64,000 nt of DNA from Geosiphon pyriformis (lineage: Eukaryota; Glomeromycota; Glomeromycetes; Archaeosporales; Geosiphonaceae), in NCBI GenBank assembly GCA_016748015.1, contig JAAOMT010000762.1, positions 310,001 through 374,000 of the forward strand, written 5' to 3'. A model generated the notes under the pieces. The model was given only the letters and a program-made list of their open reading frames with translations. It was not told the DNA's origin and ran no database searches. Positions 35,061 to 47,022 of this stretch are shown piece by piece; positions within the stretch are counted from its first letter, which is position 1; each line of letters starts with the position of its first letter. The position numbers and the translations under genes were made by a program.

Positions 35061-38000
35061 TGAGTGATTTTGTGTGGAAAATTGCTACATATAATGTTTG
35101 CAGTATCAATGTCTTTGCCAAACAAGAGAATATTATCTATTGACATAAAAATTCTGGAATTTTGGTTTCAATAGTTATGGAAACAAAGTTAAGGTCTAAC
35201 AGTAGATCATAAATTAAGAATAAGTTTAATGGGATTAGGGTTTTTTATCTGGGTTGAACAAGGGGTTTCTTGGTGCTAAAGTGGTAATTATCATGAATAC
35301 TTTTCTGGCTTATCATGTCTATAAGGTTTCTGAAATGTCTGGCTGGCTCCTTTTTGTTAAGTTGCTTTTTAATATATAAGCTTTCTGTATTAATATTGGG
35401 TTTCTACACTGGCACTTCTCTGGTTGTTTGTTTTTTTTAAGCTGGCAAGATTAACTCTTTGATTACAAAGACTGTAAATAAATTTTTTATTATTATTCTG
35501 GGTGACAATTTTAATGAAAATAGTTTCTGTAGGTGTGCTAGTTTCAAGAAATGTCTTGATTTAGGATTGGTTAATTTTCTGTTAGAAAGTTTGGTTGCAA
35601 AAAGTTCTATATAGAGAAATTCAAGGAGTACTGAAAAGACAATAGACTATGTGTTTATTTCTTCAAGTTTGGTTAATGCAGTTGTAAGTTGTGATGTGTT
35701 GAATGTTAGTGAACACTTTAACACTGATCACCAAACTGTTTCTGTGTCCATAAGTTTCAGTAGACTTTTGAATACACAGCTGAACTTTTTCTGCAAACAA
35801 GCAAATAGGAATTATTGGAAGTTTAACATTAAGAATACTGATAAGACAAAGTGGTATAGGTACAAAGAATCTATAGTAACAAATGCAACAATGTTTTCCA
35901 GTAAGTTTTTTGCAGCTAAAAGATTTAAGAATTTGGATGCTATGTGGAATGCTGTTCACAAAGTAATGTGTCTTTTAGTAAATAAGGTTTTTAAAAAGAA
36001 ATGGTTCAAAAGCTTTGATGGTGTTTTTACCAGAAAGTTTTCTAAGTTTTATAAGTTGGAGATTTTGGTGTCAAAGATAGTCAAGTCCTTGTATAGAAGT
36101 GTTAATAGTGTGTTTGAGTCTTTAATAAGCTGCTGAACATCTTTGAACATCAATATGACATCATCTGTTTAGACTTTGTTAGATTCTAATGTGGATCTTG
36201 ATTATGTACATTCAGTTCTTTTCACTGTGTGTAAATTATATTATGCCTCCAAGCTTGCTAAGTTTTTGTGAACTGAGGAGTCAAAAATTAAGGTGGCTAT
36301 TAATAAATGAATAGAGAATTTTGTAGTTAATAAAGATTACACAATTAAGAGCATGCTAGAGCATTCTTTCCAGAAGGTGGCTTTGGATCATTTGGTTATT
36401 GAGAATGAACTGGTTTTGAAACCTAATCTGGTTAAGGCCAAGGTGGATGAGATTATAGAGAGCTAGACTAGGAAGTAAAAGGTGGTAGTGGATTTTTCTG
36501 ATGATTGGTCTTGTCAATACCAGTCTTTAGAGTATGTTTTTAATAATGCTTTTTCAAATGTAATATGTTCAGTTAGTTTTGATAAGTTGCTTAGTGTAGT
36601 TTTTAATCTGCCTAATGACAAAGCTGCTGGTTTCTCTGGGGTCTTAAATAAGCTCTGAAAGCATTGTGATAAGTTGGTTTTAAATATGTTTTTGGTGTTT
36701 TTGAATTTTTGTTTGTCTTGTGAGACAGTGCTTAGTGCTTAGAAAGAAGCTTAGGTCTTAATGATTTTTAAGCCATATAAATGGGAGGAAGTTCTTATAA
36801 ATACCCAACCTATTACATTAATTGAAACTGCCTGCAAAATTTTTTTCAAAATCCTCTTGAACAGAATCTCTTTAGCATGCAGCACTTTTGATGTTTTACA
36901 TGAAGACAATTTCTCAGTTTTAAAAGATATAACAATGTAATTTCCCATTTTTGTCATTGGTTTGGTTATTGAGAATGCTTTGAAAAAGAACTGTGAACTT
37001 TGGCTGGTTTTGCAGGACATGTAAAAGGTCTACAATTCTGTTGGATAAAAGCATCTTAGAAAAAACTTGCTCAAGAAAAAAATGTGTGACAAATTCATTA
37101 GATTTTTTGGTAGTATTCACAATAATTGCTTTAACAGAGTTATGACTGATTTTGGATTAATAAATAAGTATTGGGTGCATAATAGTTTGGATTAAGGAAA
37201 GAAATTCTTACCTCTTCTTTGGTACATATTTTATGATCTTTTTTTATGTAAAGTCAAGAGACAAGAAAATATATATGGATATAGGTTGAACTTTTATTTT
37301 ATTGCCAAAACTAGTCATGTAGAATCTTAGACTGAATTGATGTCTTTTCTTGCTGCTGGTGCTTTTGTTGATAATACAATTTGAGTTGGTAGCAGTTAGA
37401 CTGCAACACAACACATTCTCAATGTTGCTAATGAATTTTTTAGAATCAATAACATTTTCATTAATAATAATAAAACAGTGGCCATTCCTATCAATTGTAA
37501 AGTTAAATGCACTTCTTTGTTAATCAGTGGTTTGCCTATTTCCATCACCAAAAAAGAAGAGTCTTATTACTACCTAAATATTTTTTTGTTCACCAAGAGT
37601 TTGTTGAAGTCTAGTTTAGTTAAAGCATATTTGGATATCAGGTTTTTTGCCAATCTTGTTCTAAGAAAGACTATTTTAGATAAACAGTTCTTATATTTGG
37701 TATTAGCTGTTTTTTATCCTATTGTTAGCTACAGAACACAGTTTAGCTTTGTTCTTATTAAAGTGTATAAAAAGTGGGATGCTTTGATTTGCAAAGACTT
37801 GAAATTGAAATCTGGTTTGCCTCTCAACTTTTTTAGTAATGTGTTTTATTATTCTTTATTGTATAGTTTGAAAACTTTTGAACAAATTCAGACTGAAAAC
37901 AAAGTGGCTTCTGTTGTGTGTTTTGCAAACTTTGTTGGGATTTTGAGTTGTTTGTTTTTACACAGGTCTCTTGATTTACAAGCTTTAAGTTGGTATCTAC

Positions 38001-39748
38001 TTCATTTTTTGATTTTTCTGGCTCATATTAGAGTCAGTTTGTCTAATAACTTTTTAGCAAGTGTGATTTGTATTTTTCTTGAGTACAATTTGTCTTTAAG
38101 TAGTCTAATAGTCAGTTTTTTTTGATTTTGGAATAGAACTTCTATGTCAGCTGTTTTTGGTGAGACTGAGTTTTCTATGTTTTTCTCTTTGCTTTGGTAA
38201 TATGACATAGCTTTTGTGGAGCAGCTTTGCTGTTGAAAGGGTGCTATCTTTGATTAAAAAACCTTCAAGTAATGAAAAAAACTGAATTCACATGGCTCTG
38301 TTTCTAATTGGTTTAGGCTTTCTGTTAATTTTCTTAATAGTGTAGCTTTTTTTTCTGCTGATCCTCTGTTTTTGAGCGGTTTTGGATTTTTAAGTGTTCT
38401 AGAGCCTTATAAGTTTAGACATGTTTATAACCATTTGTTAGATGTTATAACTAATAGTCTTTTTGTCTATACAGATAGATTCTTGAAGAACCTGGGGAGT
38501 CTTAATATGAGAACTGATGTGGCAGTTTTTTTTGAAGATATAAACATGAATTTGGGGATTAAGATCTCTGGTCTATTATTTTCTACTTTAGCAGAGCTGC
38601 AGACTATTGCATTGGCTTTTGAATGCATCTCCTCTCTTAGGTCAGTTTGCCTTTTTACAGACAATCAAGTTGTCTTAAATACATGCAAATTAGAATTGGG
38701 TCTGGCACATCTAGATTTTTGAAATCAGTACTGAGTCAAGCATCAGCATATTGTAAATATTATTAAGAAGAAAAATTTAAATGTTAATTGGTGCAAAGTT
38801 GAAGATTATTTGGGTAACTTGGATAATAAACATGCTGATCCACTTGCCAATGCTGCTTTTTTTTCTCTCTGGTGTCTTTCTTCTAATTTAAAGAAACATT
38901 GTATTTTGGCTAAAGGTGGTGTTGTTTCTGGTAATTCTAGATATTTTGTTTGTGAAATCTTTCAGTTCATTTATCATGTGTGCTGAAAAATTGGTTTTAG
39001 GTCTGGTATTTTGGATAATAGTTTACTCTTAGATGTTAATTGGCCTAGTTCATCCTTGGTATGATATTTCAATTCACACATGGCTCCTGGTTTCACTAGT
39101 AGGCTTACTGCTGGTACTCACACATACTTCATGAAAGCTTTACATTGTCAATTGCCAGTTGCTGTGCAGAAGCATCTATATGACAAGTGTTATCCTAGTG
39201 TTTTATGTTTGTATTGTGGCAATGTTGAGGTTTCTAATCATGTTTTTTCTAGTGTAGTTGATGAATCTATTTGTCATTATTTGTTGGATGTCTATGCAGC
39301 TGTTTGGTATGTGCTTTTTGGTTTTTTTCTCTTCTTTTCATGTGTGTTTTAATTGTTGTCTTTCTGTGTTTCAAATGTTGCAGTGTGCACAGCTCTTTAC
39401 AAGAGCTTTGTCTTTAAAAATTAACTTTAAGAGGCTGCATCTGTTTTTAATAGTTTCAAAATTGTGAGTCAGAAGATTGTGAACTTTGTATATAATTTCT
39501 GTCTTGCTTTTAGAAAGAAAATTTGGTTAGTTTGCATTAAATATTGTGTTTTTATAGGAAAAAATAAGCTGATACCATGTAATGATTTAGTTTCGAAATT
39601 AGTTTTTGGGCTATTTTTGTTGTTTTCTTTTAGTATAATTAAATTGTTAGGTATTAATGAGGTGTTTGGTATTGGTTTTGGATTTTAAAAGTCTCATTTA
39701 TTTTTTTCAGATATTGAAAATCTAGTCTCTGTTTATATAAGTGCTTAG
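35060..39748 (+). pseudogene. ORF2 of copy H: EEP, RT, RNase H polyprotein
   Basis: ATG 35060-35062 overlaps the ORF1 TAA. EEP: 35080-35770 with several small frameshifts (GDNFNENS, TIDYVFISS, NTDHQTV). Connector: 35780-36480. RT: about 36590-37500, where motif A is decayed, the QG motif reads LDXGKKFLPLLW, and the catalytic box FVDNTI has lost its second Asp. Open stretch 37478-38125 covers the thumb and linker. RNase H: 38372-38900 (VYTDRF, ELQTIALAFE, TDNQVVLN). Finger CLYCGNVEVSNHVFSS near 39205-39250, last Cys lost. The C-terminal tail ends at TAG 39746-39748. Trp and Gln codons are often TGA, TAG or TAA. Confidence 0.87.
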
Positions 39749-39882
39749 TGTTGTTCTAATTGGCTTGAGTGATTGGTTACATATAAAAAATGCATGATTT
39801 ATACCTAGTTTAGATTGATTATTTGATGTATTATACTAAGCAGTATTTGGACTTTACTCATTAAATAATAATAATAATAATA
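39749..39882 (+). other. 3'UTR of copy H: hairpin and (TAA)n tail
   Basis: The hairpin TAATTGGCT / TGAGT / GATTGGTTA lies at 39757-39779, with one mismatched inner pair. At the eighth pair it has A-T, as E does, against G-C in A, C and J. The tail ATTAAATAATAATAATAATAATAA ends at the TSD. Confidence 0.75.
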
Positions 39883-39895
39883 AAATTAAGCAAGA
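39883..39895. repeat. Target-site duplication of copy H, right copy
   Basis: AAATTAAGCAAGA, identical to 32962-32974. Confidence 0.88.
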
Positions 39896-40019
39896 CTAAT
39901 TGTAATAATTAATATATTAAATTTAATTTTTATTAATAATATTGAGCTTAAAATTAACTAATTATTTTAAATTAAATATATATACTATTTTATAATTAGT
40001 ATTAAAAAATTTATTAACT
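39896..40019 (-). mobile_element. LINE relic G, piece 2
   Basis: AT-rich and without an ORF. By position and loose alignment it continues G's connector from 32974 (compare D at about 20160-20290). It ends at the TSD of I. The alignment over this 124-base piece is weak on its own. Confidence 0.5.
40008..40019. repeat. Target-site duplication of copy I, left copy
   Basis: AATTTATTAACT is repeated at 46690-46701. The sequence is simple, but its position matches both element ends. Confidence 0.72.
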
Positions 40020-40156
40020 TTATTAATTTTTTTTTTATGTTTATTGAGTAAAGTCCAAATGCTACTTAATACTATACATCATACAAATAATCTAAACTAA
40101 GTGCGAATCATGTATTTTCCACATGTGACCAACCACTCAGACCAATTAGAATGGCA
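40020..40156 (-). other. 3'UTR and tail of copy I
   Basis: In element direction the hairpin TAATTGGTC / TGAGT / GGTTGGTCA has an A-C mismatch at the eighth pair. The shared block with GATTCGCACTTAGTTTAG follows, then CTCAATAAACATAAAAAAAAAA and TTAATAA up to the TSD. Confidence 0.68.
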
Positions 40157-43100
40157 CTAAACATCTATATGAACAGAGATCATGTCACCAATTCTTGAGA
40201 AAAACTGATAAGACTTATGGAATCCGAAACCAATACTATGTGCATTGACAATACCCAACAATTTAATGATGCCAATTGATAGAACTGAAAGAAGACCAGA
40301 AACAGAGACACATATGAAGCCATTGCATAGAATCAGCCCATTTTTTTCCATAAAAGCCTAGTGTTTGGCACAAACCAGCCAAATATCCTCCTGAAATGCC
40401 ACATACAACCCGTGCACAAAATTCACTATATTTAAACTCACTATCTTGAAATCCTTAAAAACAGAAACAGCCAATCATTGAAAACAAAACTTTTATACAG
40501 AGCTGCACCAACAGCCACATCAGAAGCACAAGTAGACAGCAACTGATAAACACACAAAAAAGAATGAGACAACCCAGAACTTGTCATTCAAGCAGAAACA
40601 TAAGTGTTCATCAAACAAGCATGATCAACAGCATTAAACGGACAAAAAAAAACATGATCCGAGATCTCAACATTTCCACAGAACAAACACAATATACTGG
40701 GATGATACCTATTATAAAGACACTTCTGTACAGCAACTGGAAGCTGACAATGCAAAGCTTTTATGAAATAAGATCGAAGACCAGCAGTCCACACACTAGT
40801 AAAACCAGCAGCCAGGTGAGAATCTGGATGCCAAATCAACAACAATTTAGACCAATCAATATCAGTATGGAGAATACTTGCCACAATCTGGGAACCAGAA
40901 CCAATCTTCCAATGAACTTGATGAACAGACTGGAAAACACCATAAACAAAATTCTTAGAATTGCCAAAAACTACAGTACCACCAGTCCTCAAAAATTGTT
41001 CTCCAACCAAATAGGGCAAGTGCCAACCAAATGATGCTGCAGACTTAGCTAATGCATCAGCACGCTTATTGTCTAATACATCTGAGTAACTTTTAACCTT
41101 AATCCAATTGACATCCAAATTTTTATGATGAATAACATTTACTATATGACAGTGTTCTATCCAATACCAATTTCTGAAATCCGGTTTAAACAAAGAAAAT
41201 TCAGATTTGCATGCATCCAAGACCATCTGGCTGTTTGAGAACAGATCAACTGAATGAAAAGAAGGAACACATTTGAGAGCCAAAGCAATTGTCTGCAACT
41301 TTATCATTGTAGAAGAAATCAAGCCAGACACTTTTACCCCCAATCCCAAATCTATATCCTCAAAATAAGCAGCAGTGCCAGCCTTCATACCAAGAGTCCC
41401 CAAGCCACTCAGAGACTCATCTGTAAATACAGAAAGACAAACAGTGTCAACACACAACAAATTATTACCAATAACTTCAAACTTATGAGACCGAAGAATA
41501 TCAGAAGAAACACAAATGTCCATAAGTAGTGGGCTAGCAGAAGAAGACACCACACCATTAAGAAAACGAACAAAAAGCTTAAACTAGACAGGAATTGGAC
41601 CATGTAAGTCCAACTGCTTCCACTTCTTAAAAGTCTTCTAATTAAAAACATCTCCATTCCAGTCATGCAGTTGCTCCACAAAAGCAATACCATAGTGACA
41701 GAGTAAAGAAACACACTTGAAAAAACAATGCTCATCCAGAACAAAAGACATAGGAGTACTACCACAAAAACAAAAAACACCAGCCAGAGAATTACCCAGA
41801 GAAAAATCACATCCAAAAAAAATATGAACTATCTCTGCCAAGAAATTATCTAAAGAACAGATCCTAACACAAACTGGAAACTGCAAAGGGTGGCAGGGCT
41901 GCCAACTGAAAACCTGGAAATCATGAAACCTATGAGAAAACAACTGACTTAAAATTCCAACAGAATTTGCAAAAAAACAACAGAAGCTGACTTGCTTTCA
42001 GCTTGAATTTGCTCAAAAGTTTTTAAATCATACAAAAAAAGATGATGAAATGCATCACTGAAAAAATTGTGTGGAAGGCCAGATTTAAACTTCAAGCCCT
42101 TGTGAATTAGGGCATTCTATTTATTGCATACATTAAGAGAAATATAACTGAACTGCATTCTATAACAAATGATCAGAAAAATGACAGCAAATACCAAATA
42201 CAAACTGCTTATCTGAGACCGTCTTCTTTAAAACAAGATTAGCAAAAAACCATACATCTAAATAAGCCTTAACCAAGCTTGGCCTTGATAAACCCTCAAT
42301 TGACAAAAAAATACTTAGATAATGATAAGATTTATCTTTCCTGGCAATGGAAATAGGAGAGCCACTAATAGTCAGATGAGAGTTTGTTACCTGACAGTTG
42401 ATAAGAATGGCCACTGTTTTGTCATTATTTATGGAAATGTCATTAAACCTGAAAAATTCACTAGTAACATTAAGAATGTGTTGTGTAGTAGCCTAGCTAC
42501 TATCAACCCAAATTGTATCATCGACAAAAGCACCAGCAGCAAAAAAAGAAGTCAAACCAGCCTAAGGATCTGCTCAGCCAGTTCTGAAAATAAAATAGGA
42601 ATTCAACCTGTAACCACACACACTTTTCTGCCTCTTGACTTCACACCATAGTAAATCATAGAATATGTGTCAAAGAAGAGATGAGAAAACTTCCCCTTGG
42701 TCCAACCCATCATGAACACAATATTTATCAGTCAGGCCAAAGTCTGTCATCACCTTGTTAATATGACCATTGTGAATGCTGCCAAAAAATTTTATAAATC
42801 TGCCACACATCTTGATCCTGACCAGACTTTTTCTGAAATGTTTCCAACCAACCAAGTCATAAGCCTTACACATGTCTTGTAAAACCAACCAAAGTTCTCT
42901 GTTCTTTTCCAAAACATTCTCAACAACAGAACCAACAGCAAAAATGGGAGACTGTGTTGTTATACCTTTTAAAACAGAGAAGTTATCCCCACAAAGAACA
43001 TTAAAAGCACTGCAAGCTGAAGAAATCCTATTAGAAAAAACCTTGAAGAGGATCTTGTGGGCTGTTTTAATCAGATTAATAGAATGAGTATTCGTAAGAA

Positions 43101-44699
43101 CATCTTCCCATTCATATGATTTAGGAATCATCAAAACCCAAGCTTTTTTCCAAGATCCAGGAACTGATTCACCAACTAAGCAAAAGTTCAAAAACACCAG
43201 AAGCATATCTAAAACTGATTTGTCACAATGTTTCCATAATTCATTTGAGATGCCAGAAAGGCCAGCCATCTTTTTATTAAGAAGATTTTTGATGATGGCA
43301 GACATCTCATCAAAACCAATCAGACATATAACACCAGAAAAAGCACCATCAAACACATAGTTCAGAGGCTAATATTGGTGAACCCAATCATCAAAGAAAT
43401 CAGACACCACTTTACGTTTCCTGGTCCATCTTTCCATAATCTTATTCACCTTAGATTTGATCAGATTAGGCTTCAAAATTAATTCATCACTCACAACCAA
43501 ATAATCCAAAACCACCTTACAAAAAAAACACTCTAATACACTTCTGATAGTATGACCTTTGTTTAACTCAAAAATCTTTATCCTCTTACCAATAGCCTGC
43601 TTGATATGAGACTTCTCAACACACTTGAATTCCAACAACTTGAATGAGTGGTATAATTTTCTTGCTTTGACAAGTGCAAAATGAATAATATCAAAATTAG
43701 AATCTGAAAGAAAAAAAGATTTCACTGTCAATGCACTAGTGGAATTAAGCTTGTCCCATATGCCCAACAATAAAACAAAATCATCACTAGAAATCAAATA
43801 CAAAGCCTCAACCAGCTTGGAAACCAGCAACTCCAACTTATGAAATCTAAAAGACTTCTTGGTAAAAACACTATCAAAACTCTTGAACCATTTCTTCTTA
43901 AATGTATTATTAGCTGAGAGAACCATGATCTTATGAACAATGTCCCACATTGTGTCCAGATCTGAAAACCTCACAGCAAGATTAAATGCATCTGAAAACA
44001 TGAAAGCATTAGCAGCCGTATTATTCCTGAATTCTAACCATTTTATTTTATTGGCATTTTTAAAGTTAAACATCCAACAATCTCTATTTGCTTGCCTGTA
44101 AAGAGAATTTAAATGCATATCTAAAAGTCCACCCAAATCCAATGACACAGAAACAGCCTGGTAATCCATGTCAAAATGTTCACTAACATTGAAAATGCCA
44201 CAACAAACCATTGTACTGACCAGATTTGGAGAAACAAACACATAGTTAATGGTTTTCACAACACCTCTAAAATTTGCCCAAGTGGATGTCTTAGCAGCCA
44301 AACTACTGACCAAAGAATTAACCAGTTCCAGATCAAGACATTTCTTAAAACTAGCACACTTATGAGACCCATCTTTATTAAAATTACTACCAAGAACAAC
44401 AAAAAAAGACTCATTAATAGTCTTTACAATAAGAGAGTTAATTTCACCAGCTTAAAAAAACCAGACTGCCGAAAAAGCACTAGCACCCAGATAACCAGAA
44501 TCCAGACTAGAAGTAAATATCCAAACACCATCAAATTTGTTAATAATCCAGGAGCAAACTTTCTCTTTTAACTTAGATTCTATGAAAATAAAAACTAAAT
44601 TGTTCATATTCTTATGCCAACAAATGATATATCTTGTTTAGCAGAATTGTTTATTCCTCTAATATTACAAGTTGCAAATTTTCAGATCTTATTACTCAT
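40157..44699 (-). pseudogene. ORF2 of copy I: EEP (part deleted), RT, RNase H polyprotein
   Basis: ATG 44699-44697 overlaps the ORF1 TGA 44698-44696. The N-terminal EEP part is followed by a deletion near 44475-44485 that removes about 130 bases before GSNFNKDGS. EEP end: 44313 onward (TINYVFVSP, MDYQAV). Connector to 43369. RT: 43356-42160 (MCKAYDLVGW, GLDQGEVFSSLL, catalytic FVDDTIW intact near 42520). RNase H: 41553-40588 (FTDESL, KLQTIALALK, SNSQMVLDAC, KSYSDVLDNKRAD). Finger CLFCGNVEISDHVFFC intact. A frameshift near 40470 precedes the tail ending at 40157. Other stops include CAG to TAG at conserved Gln codons. Confidence 0.9.
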
Positions 44700-46491
44700 T
44701 GAGAAAAAAAAAAGGTAGAAACTGAACCAGCATTGTTCAACTTAACTGAAAAGCTCATAACTGTAATTGAAAAATTGTTCAATGTTTCCTCCATTTTTGA
44801 GATAACAGTAAGATCAAAAGCCATCACTCTTGCAACAGTCTTATTACCAGTGGTCACACCCAAACCCTCACTCATCACTATATCTGTTCCTTGATTCTAT
44901 AATGAAGGAGTTATCAACGGCTGACATCCAGGGCTAAGCTAGGAAACCATTGGCTTAGGTGTGTCCAACCTCTTAGCCAACATGTCAACACACTCTGTAA
45001 GACTGGCGAGACTGTGCTCAAGAGTGGCAAACCTATTATTCAATTTCAAAGACACCAGCAAAGTAGGCTTCATTTCCAAAGAGGAGCCAGCTTTCAACAA
45101 AATATTCTGACCAGAAGAAGAAAGGAAAGAAAACCCACCAGCAATTTGTGTCCATGAAACACCACTGAAAGAAACAGAATGAGCAACTGGAGCCAAGCAT
45201 TTGGCATATATGGCAGCCAGCCTAAATTTATCTGAGTTCAAAAGAGTTTTCTATAATGAAACACCAAAAAAATATTCTTTTTCTTACCAATAGGACAGAC
45301 TAATAATGTGTGGTCCAATTTTTCATACCCAATACACTTGGCTAAAACAAGATGGGACCAGTACAGATTGGCCCCTTTTAGAACAGGCGTGGTTTTTATG
45401 ACTACATTCAATGACTCAACAGAATAAAAAAAAACAGTAGCACACCTGGCTCAGACATAAGAAACTGGATAATAGTCAATTATACAAGTCTTTCCACCCA
45501 CTAAAGCAACATAATCCCAAATATTATGTGTATTAGTTCCCATTGGCAGAGTGTACAAAAAGGCTTTATAAACATCTTGTACATCTTATGATTTTTTGTC
45601 CACATCAGATCTAGTAACATGAACAGCATTTTTCCTAATCAGGATAGACCATTTTGCTGTGACCAAATCAGCATAATCAACCTGTTTAAATTCAACCACT
45701 GTTTTTTGTCACAGCCCCACCAATTGCATCTTGATTGACTTAATCAATCCAAACTCAGATAGTGCAGCATGCACAGCCTTTGCCAATGTTTCAATTGGAA
45801 TTTCCTTCAACACCACAGCCCGATCTGAACATCCAGATGATTTTTTAAGATCGGTATTTACCAAGATTTTTGCTTCTTTAGCCTTTTTTAAAGTCTGTGC
45901 CATACTTGATTCAAAAGTAAACATTGCTCTGATGATCTCAGTAAATTTTGAGGGGGTAGAGGCCCCCCCAAAACCATTGATTCTTGAAAATAACTTTCTG
46001 AACACTTGTAGTTTTTCTTGAGAAGATTTCCCACCCATCTTGTCTAACCCAATATCTAAAGTGAAAGATTTGTGAACAGAAATGTTGACCAGATTTTTGA
46101 GAGGTGGGAGGAGTTCTAATGGAGCATCCAAGAGAACATCATTATCAACATTGCTTGATGAAAAATTTATTTTACCCAATGGCTTGTCTGATGCTTTTTT
46201 GGTTTTGATCTTTGAACCAGTAGATGTCTGATTAGAATCTCTTTTAGCAAGAGCACTACTTTCACCATAATCAAAACTGGTCTTTTTCACTAGACATTTT
46301 TCCTCTATATTAATACTCTCAGACTCAGTGGTGTCACCAGTCTCCAAACCCCATAAGCAACTATTTTGAACCTTGAAATCAATACTTATATTACCAGAAC
46401 CATCTTCTAAAACACTACTCCTCCTCTTTTTTCTCGGAAGAACAGATCTGAAGCCATCACTAGAACCAAAGACTTTAGCAGTCTTTTTCAT
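44696..46491 (-). pseudogene. ORF1 of copy I: RRM-like protein, knuckle partly lost
   Basis: ATG at 46491. The leader KKTAKVFGSSDGFRSV with basic RKKRRSS matches J and not C, D, E or H. An acidic segment (TTESESINIEEKC) follows. Open stretch 46491-45709 runs through the RRM-like start (AVVLKEIPIETLAK, IKSIKMQLVGL) and ends with TGA in place of Trp. The knuckle region is near 45330 and frame is lost near 45290; the frame resumes at 45241 with the coiled-coil-like segment (LEHSLASL, MLAKRLD). It ends FFFSQ and TGA. Confidence 0.85.
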
Positions 46492-46689
46492 GACAGCAAT
46501 ACTACAGCCAATAGTGGCCTTATAGTCAAAAATAAAGGGTTTGGATTTATTATATTGAATTGTAAAAAACTTTTTTCAAAAAACTTTAGACTCTTTTTTA
46601 GGAATTTGGAATGAAAGAGAGAAAGAAGTTTTTTTTTAATTTTCAACCAAAATTTCAAAAAATTTTTTTACTAAAAACAAAAAGGTAAT

Positions 46690-46701
46690 AATTTATTAAC
46701 T
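46690..46701. repeat. Target-site duplication of copy I, right copy
   Basis: AATTTATTAACT, identical to 40008-40019. Confidence 0.72.
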
Positions 46702-46886
46702 ATTTTTAAAATTCTGTTAAATTTAGTTTTTTATCTTAAATTTTTTTAATAAAATATTAAACAATTTTATATTTTTAAACAATATTTATATAATAACTAT
46801 ATTTATTTTTATTGAAATTTGTATTAATAATTATGAAAATATTTTTATTTATTATTTTTGTTATAATTTTATTAATAAATTAATAA
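46702..46886 (-). mobile_element. LINE relic G, piece 3 (ORF2 EEP end)
   Basis: AT-rich, no ORF. The plus-strand text is loosely colinear with D at about 20310-20490 (AAATTCTGTTAAATTTAG for the TTCTTGTTAGCCTGTTTG stretch, then ATTAATAAATTAATA for ACTAACAAAAATGAAATTAATA). It includes the left TSD of J at its end. Confidence 0.5.
46877..46886. repeat. Probable target-site duplication of copy J, left copy
   Basis: AAATTAATAA is found again at 53627-53636 and once more at 53637-53646. It is short and AT-only, so the exact borders are uncertain. Confidence 0.5.
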
Positions 46887-47022
46887 CTTTCTCTCCTTTG
46901 TTTCAAAAATTCTAAAAAAGAGTCAAAAGTTTTTTTTAAAAAAGTTTTTTACAATTCAGTACAATAAATCTAAACCCTTTATTCTTGACTACGAGGCCAC
47001 TGTTGGCTGTAGTATTGCTGTC

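Larger units (their letters stand above)
32975..39882 (+). mobile_element. LINE copy H, full length (about 6.9 kb), inserted in relic G
   Basis: It comprises a 5'UTR of about 130 bases, ORF1 33108-35060, ORF2 35060-39748, a 3'UTR hairpin, and a tail of six or so TAA repeats. A 13-bp TSD flanks it. It is intermediate in decay. The ORF1 N-terminus is unlike the other copies, making it a separate subfamily. Confidence 0.94.
40020..46689 (-). mobile_element. LINE copy I (about 6.7 kb), minus strand, inserted in relic G
   Basis: ORF1 46491-44696, ORF2 44699-40157, 3'UTR and tail 40156-40020. One of the better kept copies in coding density. It belongs with J, and probably A, by its ORF1 leader. 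It carries an internal deletion in the EEP domain. Confidence 0.93.

Noticed and set aside
39861-39885. Functional microsatellite
   Set aside because: The TAA run is simply the 3' tail of copy H.
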